Shown piece after piece: positions 53,703-63,937 of a DNA stretch of 64,000 nt. The notes below the pieces were generated by a model. It searched no databases. It was not told where the DNA came from and saw only the letters and a list, made by a program, of their open reading frames with translations. The DNA lies in assembly GCF_019459225.1 (NCBI RefSeq), contig NZ_JAIAZY010000015.1, forward strand, positions 28,801 to 92,800, written 5' to 3'. A program made the translations under genes and the position numbers. The DNA comes from Bacillus sp. IITD106 (lineage in GTDB: Bacteria > Bacillota > Bacilli > Bacillales > Bacillaceae_C). Positions within the stretch are counted from its first letter, which is position 1; every line of letters starts with the position of its first letter.

Positions 53703-55231
53703 TTTGTATTCCCCTTACTCTTTGTCATATATTTCATCAATAACTCCTGTGTTGCGTCTTTCACCAACACTTCTCCCGTAAATTCGCCTTCACTCATCAC
53801 ATAAATCCGATCGCACATTCCAAGAATTTCCGGTAATTCTGATGAAATTAGCAAGATGCCTTTCCCTTCATTGGCTAGTTGGTTGATGATCGAGTAAATT
53901 TCATACTTCGCTCCAACATCTATCCCTCTAGTCGGTTCATCTAATATGAGAACATCAGGTTCCGAGAAGATCCATTTACTTAACACAACCTTTTGTTGGT
54001 TTCCACCGCTAAGATTTCCTGTTACTTGATGAACAGAAGGGGTTTTAATATTCATCTTCTTACGGTACATTTCTGCCTGTTCATGTTCCTCAAACTCATT
54101 CACGACATTCCTTTTCGCAATTTTTTTGAGTTTTGATAGAGTAATATTTTCTTTAATATCATTTATCAAAATAAGACCATACTTTTTCCGATCTTCACTG
54201 ACATAGGCGATACCTGCATCAATTGCTTTATAAACCGAAGACGTATCAATTGTTTTCCCCTCTTTAACGACCTCACCAGACATCTTCTTTCCATACGATT
54301 GACCAAAGATGCTCATCGCAAGTTCAGTTCGTCCCGCACCCATTAAACCAGCAATCCCAACAATTTCACCACGTTTGATATGAAAATTCACTTCTTTGAC
54401 GATTCTGCGGTCCTGTTGAATAGGATGATAGACGTTCCAATCTTTTACTTCAAAAAAGACATCACCAATAGCAGGAGTACGATCGGGGTAGCGATTTGAT
54501 AAACTTCTCCCTACCATTCCATGGATAATTCGATCCTCTGTAATCTCTTTGGCATCGATAGTTTCGATCGTTTTCCCGTCACGGATAATCGTTACTTTAT
54601 TGGCCACTTGTTTCACTTCATTTAATTTATGTGAGATCAAAATGGCAGTAATCCCTTTATTCCGTAACTCAAGTAATAGCTTTAGAAGATTTTCACTATC
54701 ATTTTCGTTTAAAGCAGCAGTAGGCTCATCTAAAATTAATAGTTGAACATCCTTCGATAATGCTTTGGCAATCTCAACGAGTTGCTGTTTTCCGACCCCG
54801 ATATTTTTAATTAACGTATCCGGAGATTCTTTTAAACCAACAATTTTTAGAAGTTCCTTTGTTTTTCGCTTTGTTTCATTCCAATTAATCACACCTTGTT
54901 TGGCCTGTTCATTTCCAAGGAAAATATTTTCTGCAATCGATAGTTCCGGAATTAGCGCCAGTTCCTGGTGAATAATGACAATTCCCAATTCTTCGCTTTG
55001 GCGAATATCTTTAAACTCACATACATTGTGTTTGTAAAGGATTTTTCCTTTGTAGGATCCATATGGATAAACCCCACTTAATACTTTCATTAATGTAGAT
55101 TTACCTGCACCATTTTCACCACATAATGCATGAATTTCACCTTCATGTACTTGCAGGTTGACATCATCAAGAGCTTTTACACCTGGAAACTCTTTCGTAA
55201 TATTTTTCATTTCTAATAAAATTGATTTCAT
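53699..55231 (-). CDS. Sugar ABC ATPase, two-domain (GguA/XylG type)
   Basis: 510 residues with tandem ABC domains: the first has [10 protein letters not shown] (about residue 36) and the second LMGAGRTEL (about 285, lacking the standard GKS, as usual in this family). LSGGNQQKV is the second signature. The start was set at ATG 55231 (AAGGTG 7 bases upstream), not the GTG three codons earlier. It powers xylose/multiple-sugar uptake with the neighbours. Confidence 0.92.
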   Translation of the reverse strand: MKSILLEMKNITKEFPGVKALDDVNLQVHEGEIHALCGENGAGKSTLMKVLSGVYPYGSYKGKILYKHNVCEFKDIRQSEELGIVIIHQELALIPELSIAENIFLGNEQAKQGVINWNETKRKTKELLKIVGLKESPDTLIKNIGVGKQQLVEIAKALSKDVQLLILDEPTAALNENDSENLLKLLLELRNKGITAILISHKLNEVKQVANKVTIIRDGKTIETIDAKEITEDRIIHGMVGRSLSNRYPDRTPAIGDVFFEVKDWNVYHPIQQDRRIVKEVNFHIKRGEIVGIAGLMGAGRTELAMSIFGQSYGKKMSGEVVKEGKTIDTSSVYKAIDAGIAYVSEDRKKYGLILINDIKENITLSKLKKIAKRNVVNEFEEHEQAEMYRKKMNIKTPSVHQVTGNLSGGNQQKVVLSKWIFSEPDVLILDEPTRGIDVGAKYEIYSIINQLANEGKGILLISSELPEILGMCDRIYVMSEGEFTGEVLVKDATQELLMKYMTKSKGNTK

Positions 55232-55320
55232 GTTTGTCACACCTTTTGGACCTTTTTTAGAGGAGAAGCAAAAATATGAAGTCTAATAGAAGGTTCGAAA
55301 CACATTTAAAATGATTGAAA

Positions 55321-55356
55321 GGCACCATTCAAAACAAGCTAGTAGCGAATGGTGCT
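55321..55356 (-). promoter_or_regulatory. Hairpin between the binding-protein and ATPase genes
   Basis: AGCACCATTC (55356-55347) pairs with GAATGGTGCC (55330-55321) around a 16-base loop. No T-run follows on the minus strand. It probably stabilises or partly terminates the binding-protein message, so the binding protein exceeds the membrane parts. Confidence 0.55.
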
Positions 55357-55370
55357 TCCATTTTTTTCAT

Positions 55371-56426
55371 TTAGATTTCATCTTCTTTATAATAACCGCT
55401 ATCAATTAGAACCTCTTTATAGTTATCCTTATCAACGAGCACTGGCTCGAGTAAATATGAAGGCACAACTTTTTTGCCGTTATCATACGTTTCTGTATCA
55501 TTTACTTCCGCGTCTTTCCCTTCAAGGACAGCGCTTACCATTTCCACAGCTTTCTTTGCGAGCTCACGAGTATCCTTAAATATTGTAGCTGTTTGCTCGC
55601 CAGCAACTATTGATTTCACCGATGCCAGCTCCGCATCCTGTCCAGTAATGACTGGCAACTCTTTATAACCAATATTTTTTAATGCGGATATAATCCCGAT
55701 GCTTATTCCATCATATGGTGATAAAATCGCGTCCACTTCCTCGTCGGTGTAATGAGTACTTAGCAAGTTTTCCATTCTTGCTTGGGCTTGAGCCCCATCC
55801 CACCTCAATGTAGAAACCTTGTCCATTCCGGTTTGACCACTCTTAACAACGAGTTTCCCTTCATCAATATATGGATTTAGGATCGACATCGCCCCATCAT
55901 AGAAAAAATAGGCATTGTTATCATCCGGAGATCCACCAAATAGCTCGATATTAAAAGGTCCCGCTTGATTCTTTAAATCTAGAGCTTTTTCAATATATTG
56001 CCCTTGTAGTACTCCAACCTGGAAATTATCGAACGTTGCATAATAGGAGACATGCTCGGTGCCTTTGATAAGGCGATCGTATGCAATGACTTCAATTCCT
56101 TCAGCATCCGCCTGCTCAAGAACAGTGGTGAGTGCTTCCCCATCAATAGAAGCGATCACTAAAACGTCCACACCCTTCGTAATCATGTTTTCAATTTGGG
56201 AAACTTGGTTTTCCACTACATCTTCCGCATACTGGAGATCCGTTTTATATCCTAACTTTTCAAATTCCTTCACCATGTTTTCTCCATCATGCACCCAACG
56301 TTCTGATGATTTAGTCGGCATGGCAATTCCGACAAAACCTTTTTTACTGCTACCTGCCTTTCCACCACACGCTGCTAACGAAATAACAAGTAATAAAGAT
56401 ATGATGGCAATTAAGTACTTTTTCAT
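55371..56426 (-). CDS. Sugar-binding lipoprotein (ChvE/XylF type)
   Basis: 351 residues from the ATG at 56426 (GGGAGG 7 bases upstream). Lipobox SLAAC gives lipid Cys. The periplasmic-binding-protein type I fold is shown by [27 protein letters not shown] and [20 protein letters not shown]; the last is characteristic of ChvE-like xylose/arabinose/glucose/galactose binders. It brings sugar to the GguA/GguB-type permease. Confidence 0.92.
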   Translation of the reverse strand: MKKYLIAIISLLLVISLAACGGKAGSSKKGFVGIAMPTKSSERWVHDGENMVKEFEKLGYKTDLQYAEDVVENQVSQIENMITKGVDVLVIASIDGEALTTVLEQADAEGIEVIAYDRLIKGTEHVSYYATFDNFQVGVLQGQYIEKALDLKNQAGPFNIELFGGSPDDNNAYFFYDGAMSILNPYIDEGKLVVKSGQTGMDKVSTLRWDGAQAQARMENLLSTHYTDEEVDAILSPYDGISIGIISALKNIGYKELPVITGQDAELASVKSIVAGEQTATIFKDTRELAKKAVEMVSAVLEGKDAEVNDTETYDNGKKVVPSYLLEPVLVDKDNYKEVLIDSGYYKEDEI

Positions 56427-56473
56427 TGTTTTTCCTCCCATTTAGCTAGATTTCAAATTAAGTATAATTGCCA

Positions 56474-56487
56474 TGTAAGCGTTATAA
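56474..56487. promoter_or_regulatory. CRE-like catabolite-repression site
   Basis: TGTAAGCGTTATAA differs from the B. subtilis cre consensus TGWAANCGNTNWCA at one position. It lies 48 bp upstream of the sugar-binding protein gene, where CcpA would be expected to repress a sugar transporter. Confidence 0.5.
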
Positions 56488-56616
56488 TAGATGGGAGTTG
56501 CATCATCATTTTATGAAAGCCTATACATTCTTGTGGTTACAATCGTTCCATTCATTAGTGACCGGTCCAACAGTATTTTTTTATCCTAAGTAGCATTATT
56601 TTGCTGCCTTATTAAA

Positions 56617-56650
56617 CGAAAAAAATGCTCAGAAAAACTGAGCATTTTTT
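56617..56650 (-). terminator. Terminator of the three-component regulator operon
   Basis: CTCAGTTTTTC-type hairpin: AAATGCTCAG pairs with CTGAGCATTT around AAAAA, followed by TTTTTTTCG on the minus strand. It begins in the stop codon of the response regulator. Confidence 0.9.
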
Positions 56651-58250
56651 ATATTCGTAAATTATGTTCTAATTGAGCATTATCTTTATATTCACTCGGC
56701 GAAAGACCAGTCATTTTTTTGAAGACACGGCTAAAATAATTAGGATCTTTATAGCCGACATCAAAACAAATTTCTTTTATATTCGCAACAGGATTTGCTA
56801 ATAACTTCTTTGCTTGGTTTACGCGCTTTTCTGTGACATATTCAATAAAGGAACGATTCGTACGGTTTTTGAACAGTTTACTGAAGTAATGTGGGCTAAG
56901 CTGAACAATTTCGCTTACATCTTCTAGAGTTAACTGTTCTTTATAATGCATGTCAATATACTTCAGCGCTACTTTTATTCGGTCCTTTTGATTCGAATAA
57001 TGCATATGAAAAATTGAATTCGTTAATACATATAACGGTTGTTTCACTTTTCTCTGCAACTCCGTCAATGAACTTGCCTTTAGTGGAATGGATGGAAACT
57101 CTACAGCAGGAGTCAACCGTTGCACCTTTCTAATTAACACAATCAAAAATTCATTCAGCTTATTTTCCACTTCTTTTAAACGATGATGACAGTGATGGGA
57201 TAGCATAAAAAAAAATCTCTTAAAGTAGGCATCAAATTCGTCCTTATTTCCAATCACAATGATTTCAACCAATCTCGATTCCAACTCATAAGAATAAGAT
57301 GTTTCCGGTAATTTTTGGTGAATCAGCTGCCTATAAAAAGAAATGCCCTTTCCTGTAGGGGAATAAGCATGTAAGGCAAATAATGCCTCTTGATAGGAAT
57401 TCGCAAATAAATCCAACTCTTGATAAACGGTTCCAAATCCCATCCGAACAACTAGTTCCGGATATCGTTCAGAACATTTTTGAATCAGTTCGTTACCATA
57501 TTCCTTCATTTGCTGATCTACATCAAGTTTCAGACTTTCCCAATTCAATTGAATGAGCAATGGGAGGATGTGTTTCTGGCGCGATCCTTGGAACACTTTC
57601 GCAAACTGCTGATCAAAATAGGAATATATGAAGGAAAATGCTGAAACTTTGCGGGAACTTTCTACTGAACTCCTATCCTTTTCCTTGCATTCTATGACTA
57701 CAACAAGGCTAGGATACTGAAGTTGATCCATATAATCATGCGCAAATGGAACATCGCCACTATTCCATTCCTCACCAGCTAAAATTAAATTAATGACCTT
57801 TTCTTCAATCACGGTTAATGCTCGTTGGTATTGGTCTCTTAATGTAATTTCCTCATTTCTTTTCATTCTTTCTTGTTGAATTTCTTTTACAAGCTGTTGA
57901 ACAGTATCCATTATTTCTTGATCCGTACTCGGTTTCAATAAATAATTTTTAATCCCAATTTTCATGGCCTGACGGGCATATTCAAATGTGTCATATGCGG
58001 ATATCATAATAAAGCGAGTTCCGGCCTGTTGCTTTAAAATCTCGGTAGCTGCTTCGATTCCGTTAATTCCCGGCATTTTTACATCCATAAAAATAATATC
58101 AGGTCGAAAATCTTCTGCTTTCATAATCGCAATCCGTCCATTATCCGCTTCTTCGATTTCAAACTGATCTATGGCAAAATCCATTAAACATTTGCGAATC
58201 GCCTTTCTTTCCAGCGCCTCATCATCAACGATTAATATTCTCATCCCCAT
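56649..58250 (-). CDS. YesN/AraC-type response regulator
   Basis: 533 residues. Receiver domain 1-125 with the phosphorylation Asp in DIIFMDVKMPG (about residue 56) and Lys in YLLKPS; a central region of about 250 residues; two AraC-type HTH at the end (ALKYIDMHYKEQLTLEDVSEIVQLSPHYFSKLFK and KEICFDVGYKDPNYFSRVFKK in pattern). It probably activates the sugar ABC operon downstream at 56426. Overlaps the kinase gene by ten bases. Two ATG starts (58250, 58244) are possible. Confidence 0.92.
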   Translation of the reverse strand: MGMRILIVDDEALERKAIRKCLMDFAIDQFEIEEADNGRIAIMKAEDFRPDIIFMDVKMPGINGIEAATEILKQQAGTRFIMISAYDTFEYARQAMKIGIKNYLLKPSTDQEIMDTVQQLVKEIQQERMKRNEEITLRDQYQRALTVIEEKVINLILAGEEWNSGDVPFAHDYMDQLQYPSLVVVIECKEKDRSSVESSRKVSAFSFIYSYFDQQFAKVFQGSRQKHILPLLIQLNWESLKLDVDQQMKEYGNELIQKCSERYPELVVRMGFGTVYQELDLFANSYQEALFALHAYSPTGKGISFYRQLIHQKLPETSYSYELESRLVEIIVIGNKDEFDAYFKRFFFMLSHHCHHRLKEVENKLNEFLIVLIRKVQRLTPAVEFPSIPLKASSLTELQRKVKQPLYVLTNSIFHMHYSNQKDRIKVALKYIDMHYKEQLTLEDVSEIVQLSPHYFSKLFKNRTNRSFIEYVTEKRVNQAKKLLANPVANIKEICFDVGYKDPNYFSRVFKKMTGLSPSEYKDNAQLEHNLRI

Positions 58251-59674
58251 TTGTCTCCATCCCCCAATTTCAACATAATGGTTGTCCCTTTTCCTAATTC
58301 CGATTCAATCTGCACCACATCGGTTCGCTGATAAAAAAGTTCTAATCGGCGAATAACATTAGCCAATCCAAGTCCCGTCGAATCCTTCTTTTTACTTATG
58401 TTCGTCACTTCTTTCCTATCCTTGAGTTGTTGAACAATCTTAGGATCCATTCCCGTTCCATTGTCAATAATTGAAACGATTGTATATGGTCCTTGTCCCT
58501 CCACATTAACCTTGATTTCTCCTTTACTTTCCATAGACTCTATGCCATGAATAAAGGCATTTTCGACTAAAGGTTGAACAGTCAAGATGGGCAATCGGAC
58601 AGATGCATAATCATCTGGAAGGTCAAGTTTAAAATTTATTCGTTCTCCAAATCTTGTCTTCTGAATATAGAAATACTCTCTGACATTATTAATCTCATCT
58701 TTAAGAGTTACCGGTTTTTCAATTTTTCCTAAATTATAGCGAAGCATCTTCGATAATGCCGTGATTAAATTGGAGATATGTTGAGATCCCTCTAAATAAG
58801 CTGTCCGTGCAATCGTATTTAACGCATTGAAAAGAAAATGAGGATTGATTTGACTTTGAAGACTTTTCAATTCCATCTCTTTCAGTAGTTTTTCTTGTTC
58901 TGATTTTTCCTTGATTTGTTTAACGTAATAAGAAAGATCCCTTCGCATTTGGTTGATTGTTTTTGTTAAAAAGCCAAGTTCATCTTTTCGATTTAATTGA
59001 ATTTCCTCTCCGTCTAAATTTCCCTTTGCAATTTCTCTAGCAAAATTAGTTAAGCGATTGATTGGATTCGTAATATCTCGACTAAATATGTATGCGATTA
59101 ATAAGCCTGTTAGAAAAGTTCCGATAAATAAAGAAATTCCCATAAAATCCATGTACTGATTGCGTATCGTCATTTTTTTATAAAAAGAATGGAATTCTGT
59201 TAAATCATAATTTAATAGATCCAATGTTTCCTCTTGAATAAATCCCAAAAGTTTCAACGCTTCTCGTTGTTTTACGGGATACGATTCGACATCATTCATT
59301 AAGAAGGATGATAAGGATTGATCACTCTCATCTATAAAACTATGAATCATATTTTGATAATTTGTAATCACCATTTTATTGTGACTATTTTTTATTCGTT
59401 TATCCATTTCAGTTGTAAGCGAGAGCAAATTTTCTCGAACATTTATAAAGTTGTCGTAGCTTTCTGGTTGCTTTTTATTTAAATACAAACCCATATTAGC
59501 ATATAGCTCGTTTGTCGCTTTCGAAGCATCATTAAAGATAAAAAAACGATTTAACATCTTGTCGTATTGATCAATTGTTTGTGTATGGTTATAAAACAAA
59601 AATAAGGGATAACTATTTAAAATTAAAAATAAGATTATAAAAAACAAGATCATCTTCGTTTGAATTTTATACAT
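58241..59674 (-). CDS. LytS/YesM-type sensor histidine kinase
   Basis: 477 residues from the ATG at 59674 (AGGAGG 9 bases upstream; a TTG two codons earlier is possible). Two helices flank an extracellular region (about 35-165) and a HAMP domain precedes the His_kinase domain. The phosphoacceptor His is in SQINPHFLFNALN (about residue 285); the ATP lid includes NGTGMDP and GLGLANV. Orphan of standard HisKA, as in YesM. Works with the membrane-anchored binding protein below. Confidence 0.92.
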   Translation of the reverse strand: MYKIQTKMILFFIILFLILNSYPLFLFYNHTQTIDQYDKMLNRFFIFNDASKATNELYANMGLYLNKKQPESYDNFINVRENLLSLTTEMDKRIKNSHNKMVITNYQNMIHSFIDESDQSLSSFLMNDVESYPVKQREALKLLGFIQEETLDLLNYDLTEFHSFYKKMTIRNQYMDFMGISLFIGTFLTGLLIAYIFSRDITNPINRLTNFAREIAKGNLDGEEIQLNRKDELGFLTKTINQMRRDLSYYVKQIKEKSEQEKLLKEMELKSLQSQINPHFLFNALNTIARTAYLEGSQHISNLITALSKMLRYNLGKIEKPVTLKDEINNVREYFYIQKTRFGERINFKLDLPDDYASVRLPILTVQPLVENAFIHGIESMESKGEIKVNVEGQGPYTIVSIIDNGTGMDPKIVQQLKDRKEVTNISKKKDSTGLGLANVIRRLELFYQRTDVVQIESELGKGTTIMLKLGDGDKWG

Positions 59675-59687
59675 TCTCAATGACCTC

Positions 59688-60662
59688 CTATCTATTGTAA
59701 ACTACATCATCTTTGTGCAAGATGTTCACATCGGTATAATTTTCAGACTCAATAGCCATGCCCTCTTTCAGTTGATTCATTAATAGGATACTCCTATAGC
59801 CCATATCGTACGGAAGCTGTTGAATAACAGCATGAAGCTTTCCACCTTTTAACAATTCGATATTCTCTTCTAAATCGTCAAATGCATAAATCTTTATTTT
59901 TCTTTTTGGTCGATGAATATCCATCGCACTGGCAATTCCTTGTCCATCCATTGCACTTGTCCCAAAGAAAACTTGAATATCAGGATGGTCTCGCAACATT
60001 TGGTATGTTTTTTCAGTTGCCTGGATATTACTCAAATTAGAAGATTCAATCGCTGCTATCTCGATATGTTCCGCATCTTTCACCGCATCCAAAAATCCCT
60101 CTACCCTTTGGCCATGCTGATTCGTTTCTAAATCGCCAGCGATAATTCCTATCTTTGTTTTTGTTTGATTTTCTTCGAGCACCTTTAGTCCAACTTGATA
60201 TCCAGCCTGATAATTATCTGTCCCTATATACGCCTTGCGGGCACTTCCCTTTAAATCCGTATCAATGGTAATTATAGGAATTCCCATTTCCTTCGCTTTT
60301 TGAAAAACAGGGGCAAAATCTTCTGAAAGTCCTTGGGTAATAATCCCATCCACCTTAGATGCAATTGATTTTTCAATTAATTTAATATGCTCCTCAAAAT
60401 TAGTTTGGCGTGGGCCGCGGAATTCAAGTGAAATGTTATTTTTCCTGGCAGCTTCCTGTGCCCCCCTATATAAATCAACAAAGTAAGGGTTATCGTATTC
60501 TTGGACGATAAGCGAATAATGATAATCATATTCCTTCTCTTTTTCTTGGCCGTTTATCGTAACCTTATACGAAAGCGCATTCATATAAAAATATATAGTA
60601 AAAGCAAGCGCAATAATAATCGCCGCCGCCAATATTCCGAAAATCACTTTAGTGGTTTTCAT
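59688..60662 (-). CDS. Membrane-anchored sugar-binding sensor protein (XylFII type)
   Basis: 324 residues from the ATG at 60662 (GGTGGTGAG upstream; the longer TTG frame has no site). One N-terminal membrane helix (about 6-25), no lipobox, then a full periplasmic-binding-protein type I domain (SLIVQEYDNPYFVDLYRGAQ, IITIDTDLKGSARKAYIG, IIAGDLETNQHG). Such proteins bind sugar outside the cell and pass the signal to the kinase; XylFII-LytS-YesN in clostridia is the known parallel. Start of the three-gene regulator operon. Confidence 0.88.
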   Translation of the reverse strand: MKTTKVIFGILAAAIIIALAFTIYFYMNALSYKVTINGQEKEKEYDYHYSLIVQEYDNPYFVDLYRGAQEAARKNNISLEFRGPRQTNFEEHIKLIEKSIASKVDGIITQGLSEDFAPVFQKAKEMGIPIITIDTDLKGSARKAYIGTDNYQAGYQVGLKVLEENQTKTKIGIIAGDLETNQHGQRVEGFLDAVKDAEHIEIAAIESSNLSNIQATEKTYQMLRDHPDIQVFFGTSAMDGQGIASAMDIHRPKRKIKIYAFDDLEENIELLKGGKLHAVIQQLPYDMGYRSILLMNQLKEGMAIESENYTDVNILHKDDVVYNR

Positions 60663-60819
60663 CTGCTCACCACCATCTTTTTTTCTATATTTTAACATAG
60701 TCAATTATTACAAGGAATGTACACAATGAAATCCCGCATCATCATAACCTTAGTTCCGGAATATATATTCGCCGACGTTTGGCTCCTTTAGTAAGAAAAG
60801 TGGTACTCGCCCAAAAAAA

Positions 60820-60859
60820 GAAAAAACTCGTAAACCATTCTATAACATGGTTTACGAGT
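60820..60859 (-). terminator. Terminator of leuA
   Basis: ACTCGTAAACCAT (60826-60838) pairs with ATGGTTTACGAGT (60847-60859) around an 8-base loop, then TTTTTTC on the minus strand. The rest of 60663-60919 holds no gene. Confidence 0.85.
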
Positions 60860-60919
60860 ACCATAAGAATTTCTATCTAAATTAAACGTGATACGCACTA
60901 TTACAGAATCGAAATCGTG

Positions 60920-62611
60920 CTATACATCCACCGAAACTTTACTAACCGACAACTTTTTCAACAAATTATTAACCGCACTACAAAGCGCCTTTACTGAAGA
61001 AGTCATAATATCCGCATCAATCCCGCTTCCCCAGTGCACAGAACCGTCGGATGCTTTAATTCCCACATACGATACAGCATTTGATCTCGATCCGATTTCC
61101 TGGGCATGCTCTTTGTAGATTAAGTCTGTATATTGGATTCCAAGTCTCTTTTGAATGGCATTGCTAATCGCATCGAGTCTACCATTTCCTTCACCCGTCA
61201 ATTGTTCAATCTCGCCATCAATTTTAACCGTAACGGTCGTTGTGAAGTCGTCTGACTGAGTGTAACGATAACGAATAAATTCGACTGGAGCAGAAACATT
61301 TACATACTCTTTCGTGAAAATACTGTAGATTTCATTCGGCATTAGCTCTTTTTGCATATGATCTGATTCGTTTTTTACGATATAACCAAAACTTTCGCGC
61401 ATTTTTGGCGGCAGATCAAATCCATACTGCTGCTCGAGTACATAACCGATTCCGCCTTTACCTGACTGACTGTTAATGCGGATGACGTCACCTTCATATT
61501 CCCTGCCAATATCCTTTGGATCAATGAGCAAATATGGAACTGTCCATTTATCGCATTCGTTTTCTTCACGCCATTTCATTCCTTTGGCGATTGCGTCCTG
61601 ATGCGAACCAGAGAAAGCTGCGAATACAAGTTTTCCAGCATACGGCTGCCTATCATCTACCTTCATTTTTGTCATGCGCTCATATACTTCTTTAATTTCA
61701 AGAATGTTTTCAAAGTTAAGGTTTGGGTTCACCCCATGGGAATATAAGTTCAAAGCTAGGGTAACGATGTCCACATTTCCTGTTCTTTCACCATTCCCAA
61801 ACAATGTTCCTTCTATTCTTTCCCCGCCAGCGAGAAGTCCCAATTCCGCGTCCGCCACACCACTTCCCCTGTCGTTATGTGGGTGAAGCGATAGAATCAC
61901 ATTTTCTCTATAGTTCAAGTGATTGCTCATATATTCAATCTGGCTCGCATACACGTGAGGCATCGACATCTCTACAGTCGCAGGCAAATTAATGATTACC
62001 TTATTTTCTGGTGTCGGCTTCCAAACATCGAGAACTTGATTGCAAACATCAAGTGCATAATCAATTTCCGTACCTGTAAAACTTTCGGGAGAGTATTGAA
62101 ACTTAAAGTTCCCCTCCGTTTCAGCAGCATATTTTTGCAGTGATTTTGCACCAGATACTGCGATTTCAGCGATTTCTTCCTTCGACTTCCTGAACACTTG
62201 CTCACGTTGAGCTAACGAAGTCGAATTATACAAATGAACAACGGCACTTTTTGCACCCTTCAACGATTCAAATGTCTTTTGGATAATATGCTCTCTAGAT
62301 TGGGTCAAAACTTGGATCGTTACATCATCGGGTATTAGGTTTTCTTCGATTAACGTACGCAAAAATGTATACTCCGTTTCGGATGCTGCCGGAAACCCTA
62401 CTTCAATTTCTTTAAACCCGATTTGAACAAGTAATTGAAAATACTCAAGCTTCTCCTCTAAATTCATCGGAACGACGAGTGCCTGGTTTCCGTCGCGAAG
62501 ATCGACACTGCACCATGTAGGTGCTTCTGTAATATATTCCTTCTTCGCCCAATTCAAGCTCATCTCTGGGGGCATAAAATAACCTCTTGCATACTTATCC
62601 ACATTTTTCAT
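60920..62611 (-). CDS. leuA: 2-isopropylmalate synthase, long (LeuA2) type
   Basis: 563 residues, the fungal/actinobacterial-type IPMS, longer than the about 515-residue Bacillus leuA. SVDLRDGNQALV at about residue 35 and HPHNDRGSGVADAELG near 245 are the HMGL-like metal and substrate motifs; the C-terminal LeuA_dimer regulatory domain spans about 420-555. It condenses acetyl-CoA with 2-ketoisovalerate at the start of leucine synthesis. AAAGGG precedes ATG. Stands apart from an ilv-leu operon and is controlled by its own T-box. Confidence 0.93.
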   Translation of the reverse strand: MKNVDKYARGYFMPPEMSLNWAKKEYITEAPTWCSVDLRDGNQALVVPMNLEEKLEYFQLLVQIGFKEIEVGFPAASETEYTFLRTLIEENLIPDDVTIQVLTQSREHIIQKTFESLKGAKSAVVHLYNSTSLAQREQVFRKSKEEIAEIAVSGAKSLQKYAAETEGNFKFQYSPESFTGTEIDYALDVCNQVLDVWKPTPENKVIINLPATVEMSMPHVYASQIEYMSNHLNYRENVILSLHPHNDRGSGVADAELGLLAGGERIEGTLFGNGERTGNVDIVTLALNLYSHGVNPNLNFENILEIKEVYERMTKMKVDDRQPYAGKLVFAAFSGSHQDAIAKGMKWREENECDKWTVPYLLIDPKDIGREYEGDVIRINSQSGKGGIGYVLEQQYGFDLPPKMRESFGYIVKNESDHMQKELMPNEIYSIFTKEYVNVSAPVEFIRYRYTQSDDFTTTVTVKIDGEIEQLTGEGNGRLDAISNAIQKRLGIQYTDLIYKEHAQEIGSRSNAVSYVGIKASDGSVHWGSGIDADIMTSSVKALCSAVNNLLKKLSVSKVSVDV

Positions 62612-62660
62612 TTTGACAACCGCCCTTTCGAATATAACTGATTATATGCACTTCCAACAT

Positions 62661-62947
62661 AAAAAAAGTCCTTCGTCTCTATTTACAACATAGAGACGAA
62701 AGACTTGTCATCATTCGCGGTACCACTCTAATTCATACCAAAAAGGTATGCACTCATTTAGATACGGGTTTTAAAAACCACATATCCCCCTGATATAACG
62801 GTCAGGATCCGTCCCCACCTAATTTTCTCATTTCAGCAGGCTGCTTCAAGGCGAGTTCAGATTGATCCACGGCTGTTTTGCACCAACCAACAGCTCTCTT
62901 TACGCTTCATCAAATCTTACTATTCCTTTTCTCCGCATTTAAATATT
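62661..62947 (-). promoter_or_regulatory. Leucine T-box leader of leuA
   Basis: On the minus strand AGAGTGGTACCGCGAAT (62729-62713) is the T-box sequence that pairs with uncharged tRNA. The specifier loop near GAACTCGCC has CTC (62855-62853), a leucine codon. The last part is a terminator: AAGTCTTTCGTCTCTA (62706-62691) with TAGAGACGAAGGACTT (62681-62666), then TTTTTTT. Uncharged tRNA-Leu should allow read-through. Confidence 0.93.
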
Positions 62948-62953
62948 TCAAAA

Positions 62954-62982
62954 ATTATACCAAATGAAACTAAAGAGTGCAA
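62954..62982 (-). promoter_or_regulatory. Sigma-A promoter of the leuA T-box transcript
   Basis: TTGCAC (62982-62977), 17 bases, TATAAT (62959-62954) on the minus strand. Start of transcription would be near 62947. Confidence 0.85.
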
Positions 62983-63193
62983 GATATTTTTCATTTTTTT
63001 GAATTGGTATATATTTATTCAATTGTCGGGAAAGCATTTTCATTAAAATCTAGAACCCATGTTCTGTGTTATGTTACTATGTAAATAAAGACAAACCCAT
63101 CATTTACCTCGTCATTTTACATCTTTGTTGATACCTCTTTGAAAGATTCAATTTTACCATTTAAAGTAACTTTGATAAGTATGGAGGAAACAT
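62983..63193. other. Divergent promoter region between leuA and the sigma-factor gene
   Basis: AT-rich DNA with no ORF. I could not pick a convincing promoter for the plus-strand sigma-factor gene in this stretch. Confidence 0.3.
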
Positions 63194-63937
63194 ATGAATA
63201 AGAACGATTTGGAAACACTGGATTGCTCTGTATTCGATGAATTTATTTCCCCTTTTTACGAAGATATTAAAAAGTATTGTCTTCGGATAACTTTGACAGA
63301 ATGGGAAGCAGAGGATTTAATTCAGGACACAATGATGAAATTATATTTATTGTTTAAGCAGAATCCTGACCTACAAATTTCTAAACGTTTTTTATTTTTA
63401 ATCGCAAAAAACATATGGATTGACCAAAAAAGAAAAAAGGCTGTTCCTATCGTTCCTTTGTCGAATCTAGATATGGATCAGGATCATAAAAGTGCTTCCT
63501 ATTTGACTTTTGATATTAGAGAAACACTGGAAATTTTGGCAGACTATTTATCTATAAAGCAATTTATCATTGTTTTATTAATGGATGTATTTTTATTTAC
63601 AGCAAAAGAAACAGCTTTTTTCCTAAAAGAAACCGAGTCAAATATGCATACTTCATTACATCGAGCACGGCAAAAAATTAAAAAATTCGTACATTCTCCT
63701 GAACCTCTAGTACAGGCAGTAACCCATAAATCTAAACCAAAAAAGCAGCAATTAGATCATCATCTTTTCGAAGCTTTTATTCAAGCATTTAGAAATAGAA
63801 ATCCTCGAGCTTTTTTTGAAGCTTATATATCTTTATCAGAACAGCAAATTATTATAGATAAAGCTCCAACGTTAAACTATTCCTATTGTTTTCAATTTAA
63901 AGATCCAGACGGAAATGTACTGACTATTTGCGCGTAG
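63194..63937 (+). CDS. ECF-type sigma factor with C-terminal extension
   Basis: 247 residues. Sigma-70 region 2 (about 13-75, with DLIQDTMMKLYLLFK) and region 4 (about 110-165, with FTAKETAFFLKETESNMHTSLHRARQKIK in pattern). A C-terminal extension (about 180-247) begins HHLFEAFIQAFRNRN, similar to the SnoaL-like tail of SigJ/ECF41-type factors. No anti-sigma gene follows before the edge; extended ECFs can be self-regulated. TATGGAGG lies 6 bases before ATG. Confidence 0.8.
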   Translation: MNKNDLETLDCSVFDEFISPFYEDIKKYCLRITLTEWEAEDLIQDTMMKLYLLFKQNPDLQISKRFLFLIAKNIWIDQKRKKAVPIVPLSNLDMDQDHKSASYLTFDIRETLEILADYLSIKQFIIVLLMDVFLFTAKETAFFLKETESNMHTSLHRARQKIKKFVHSPEPLVQAVTHKSKPKKQQLDHHLFEAFIQAFRNRNPRAFFEAYISLSEQQIIIDKAPTLNYSYCFQFKDPDGNVLTICA

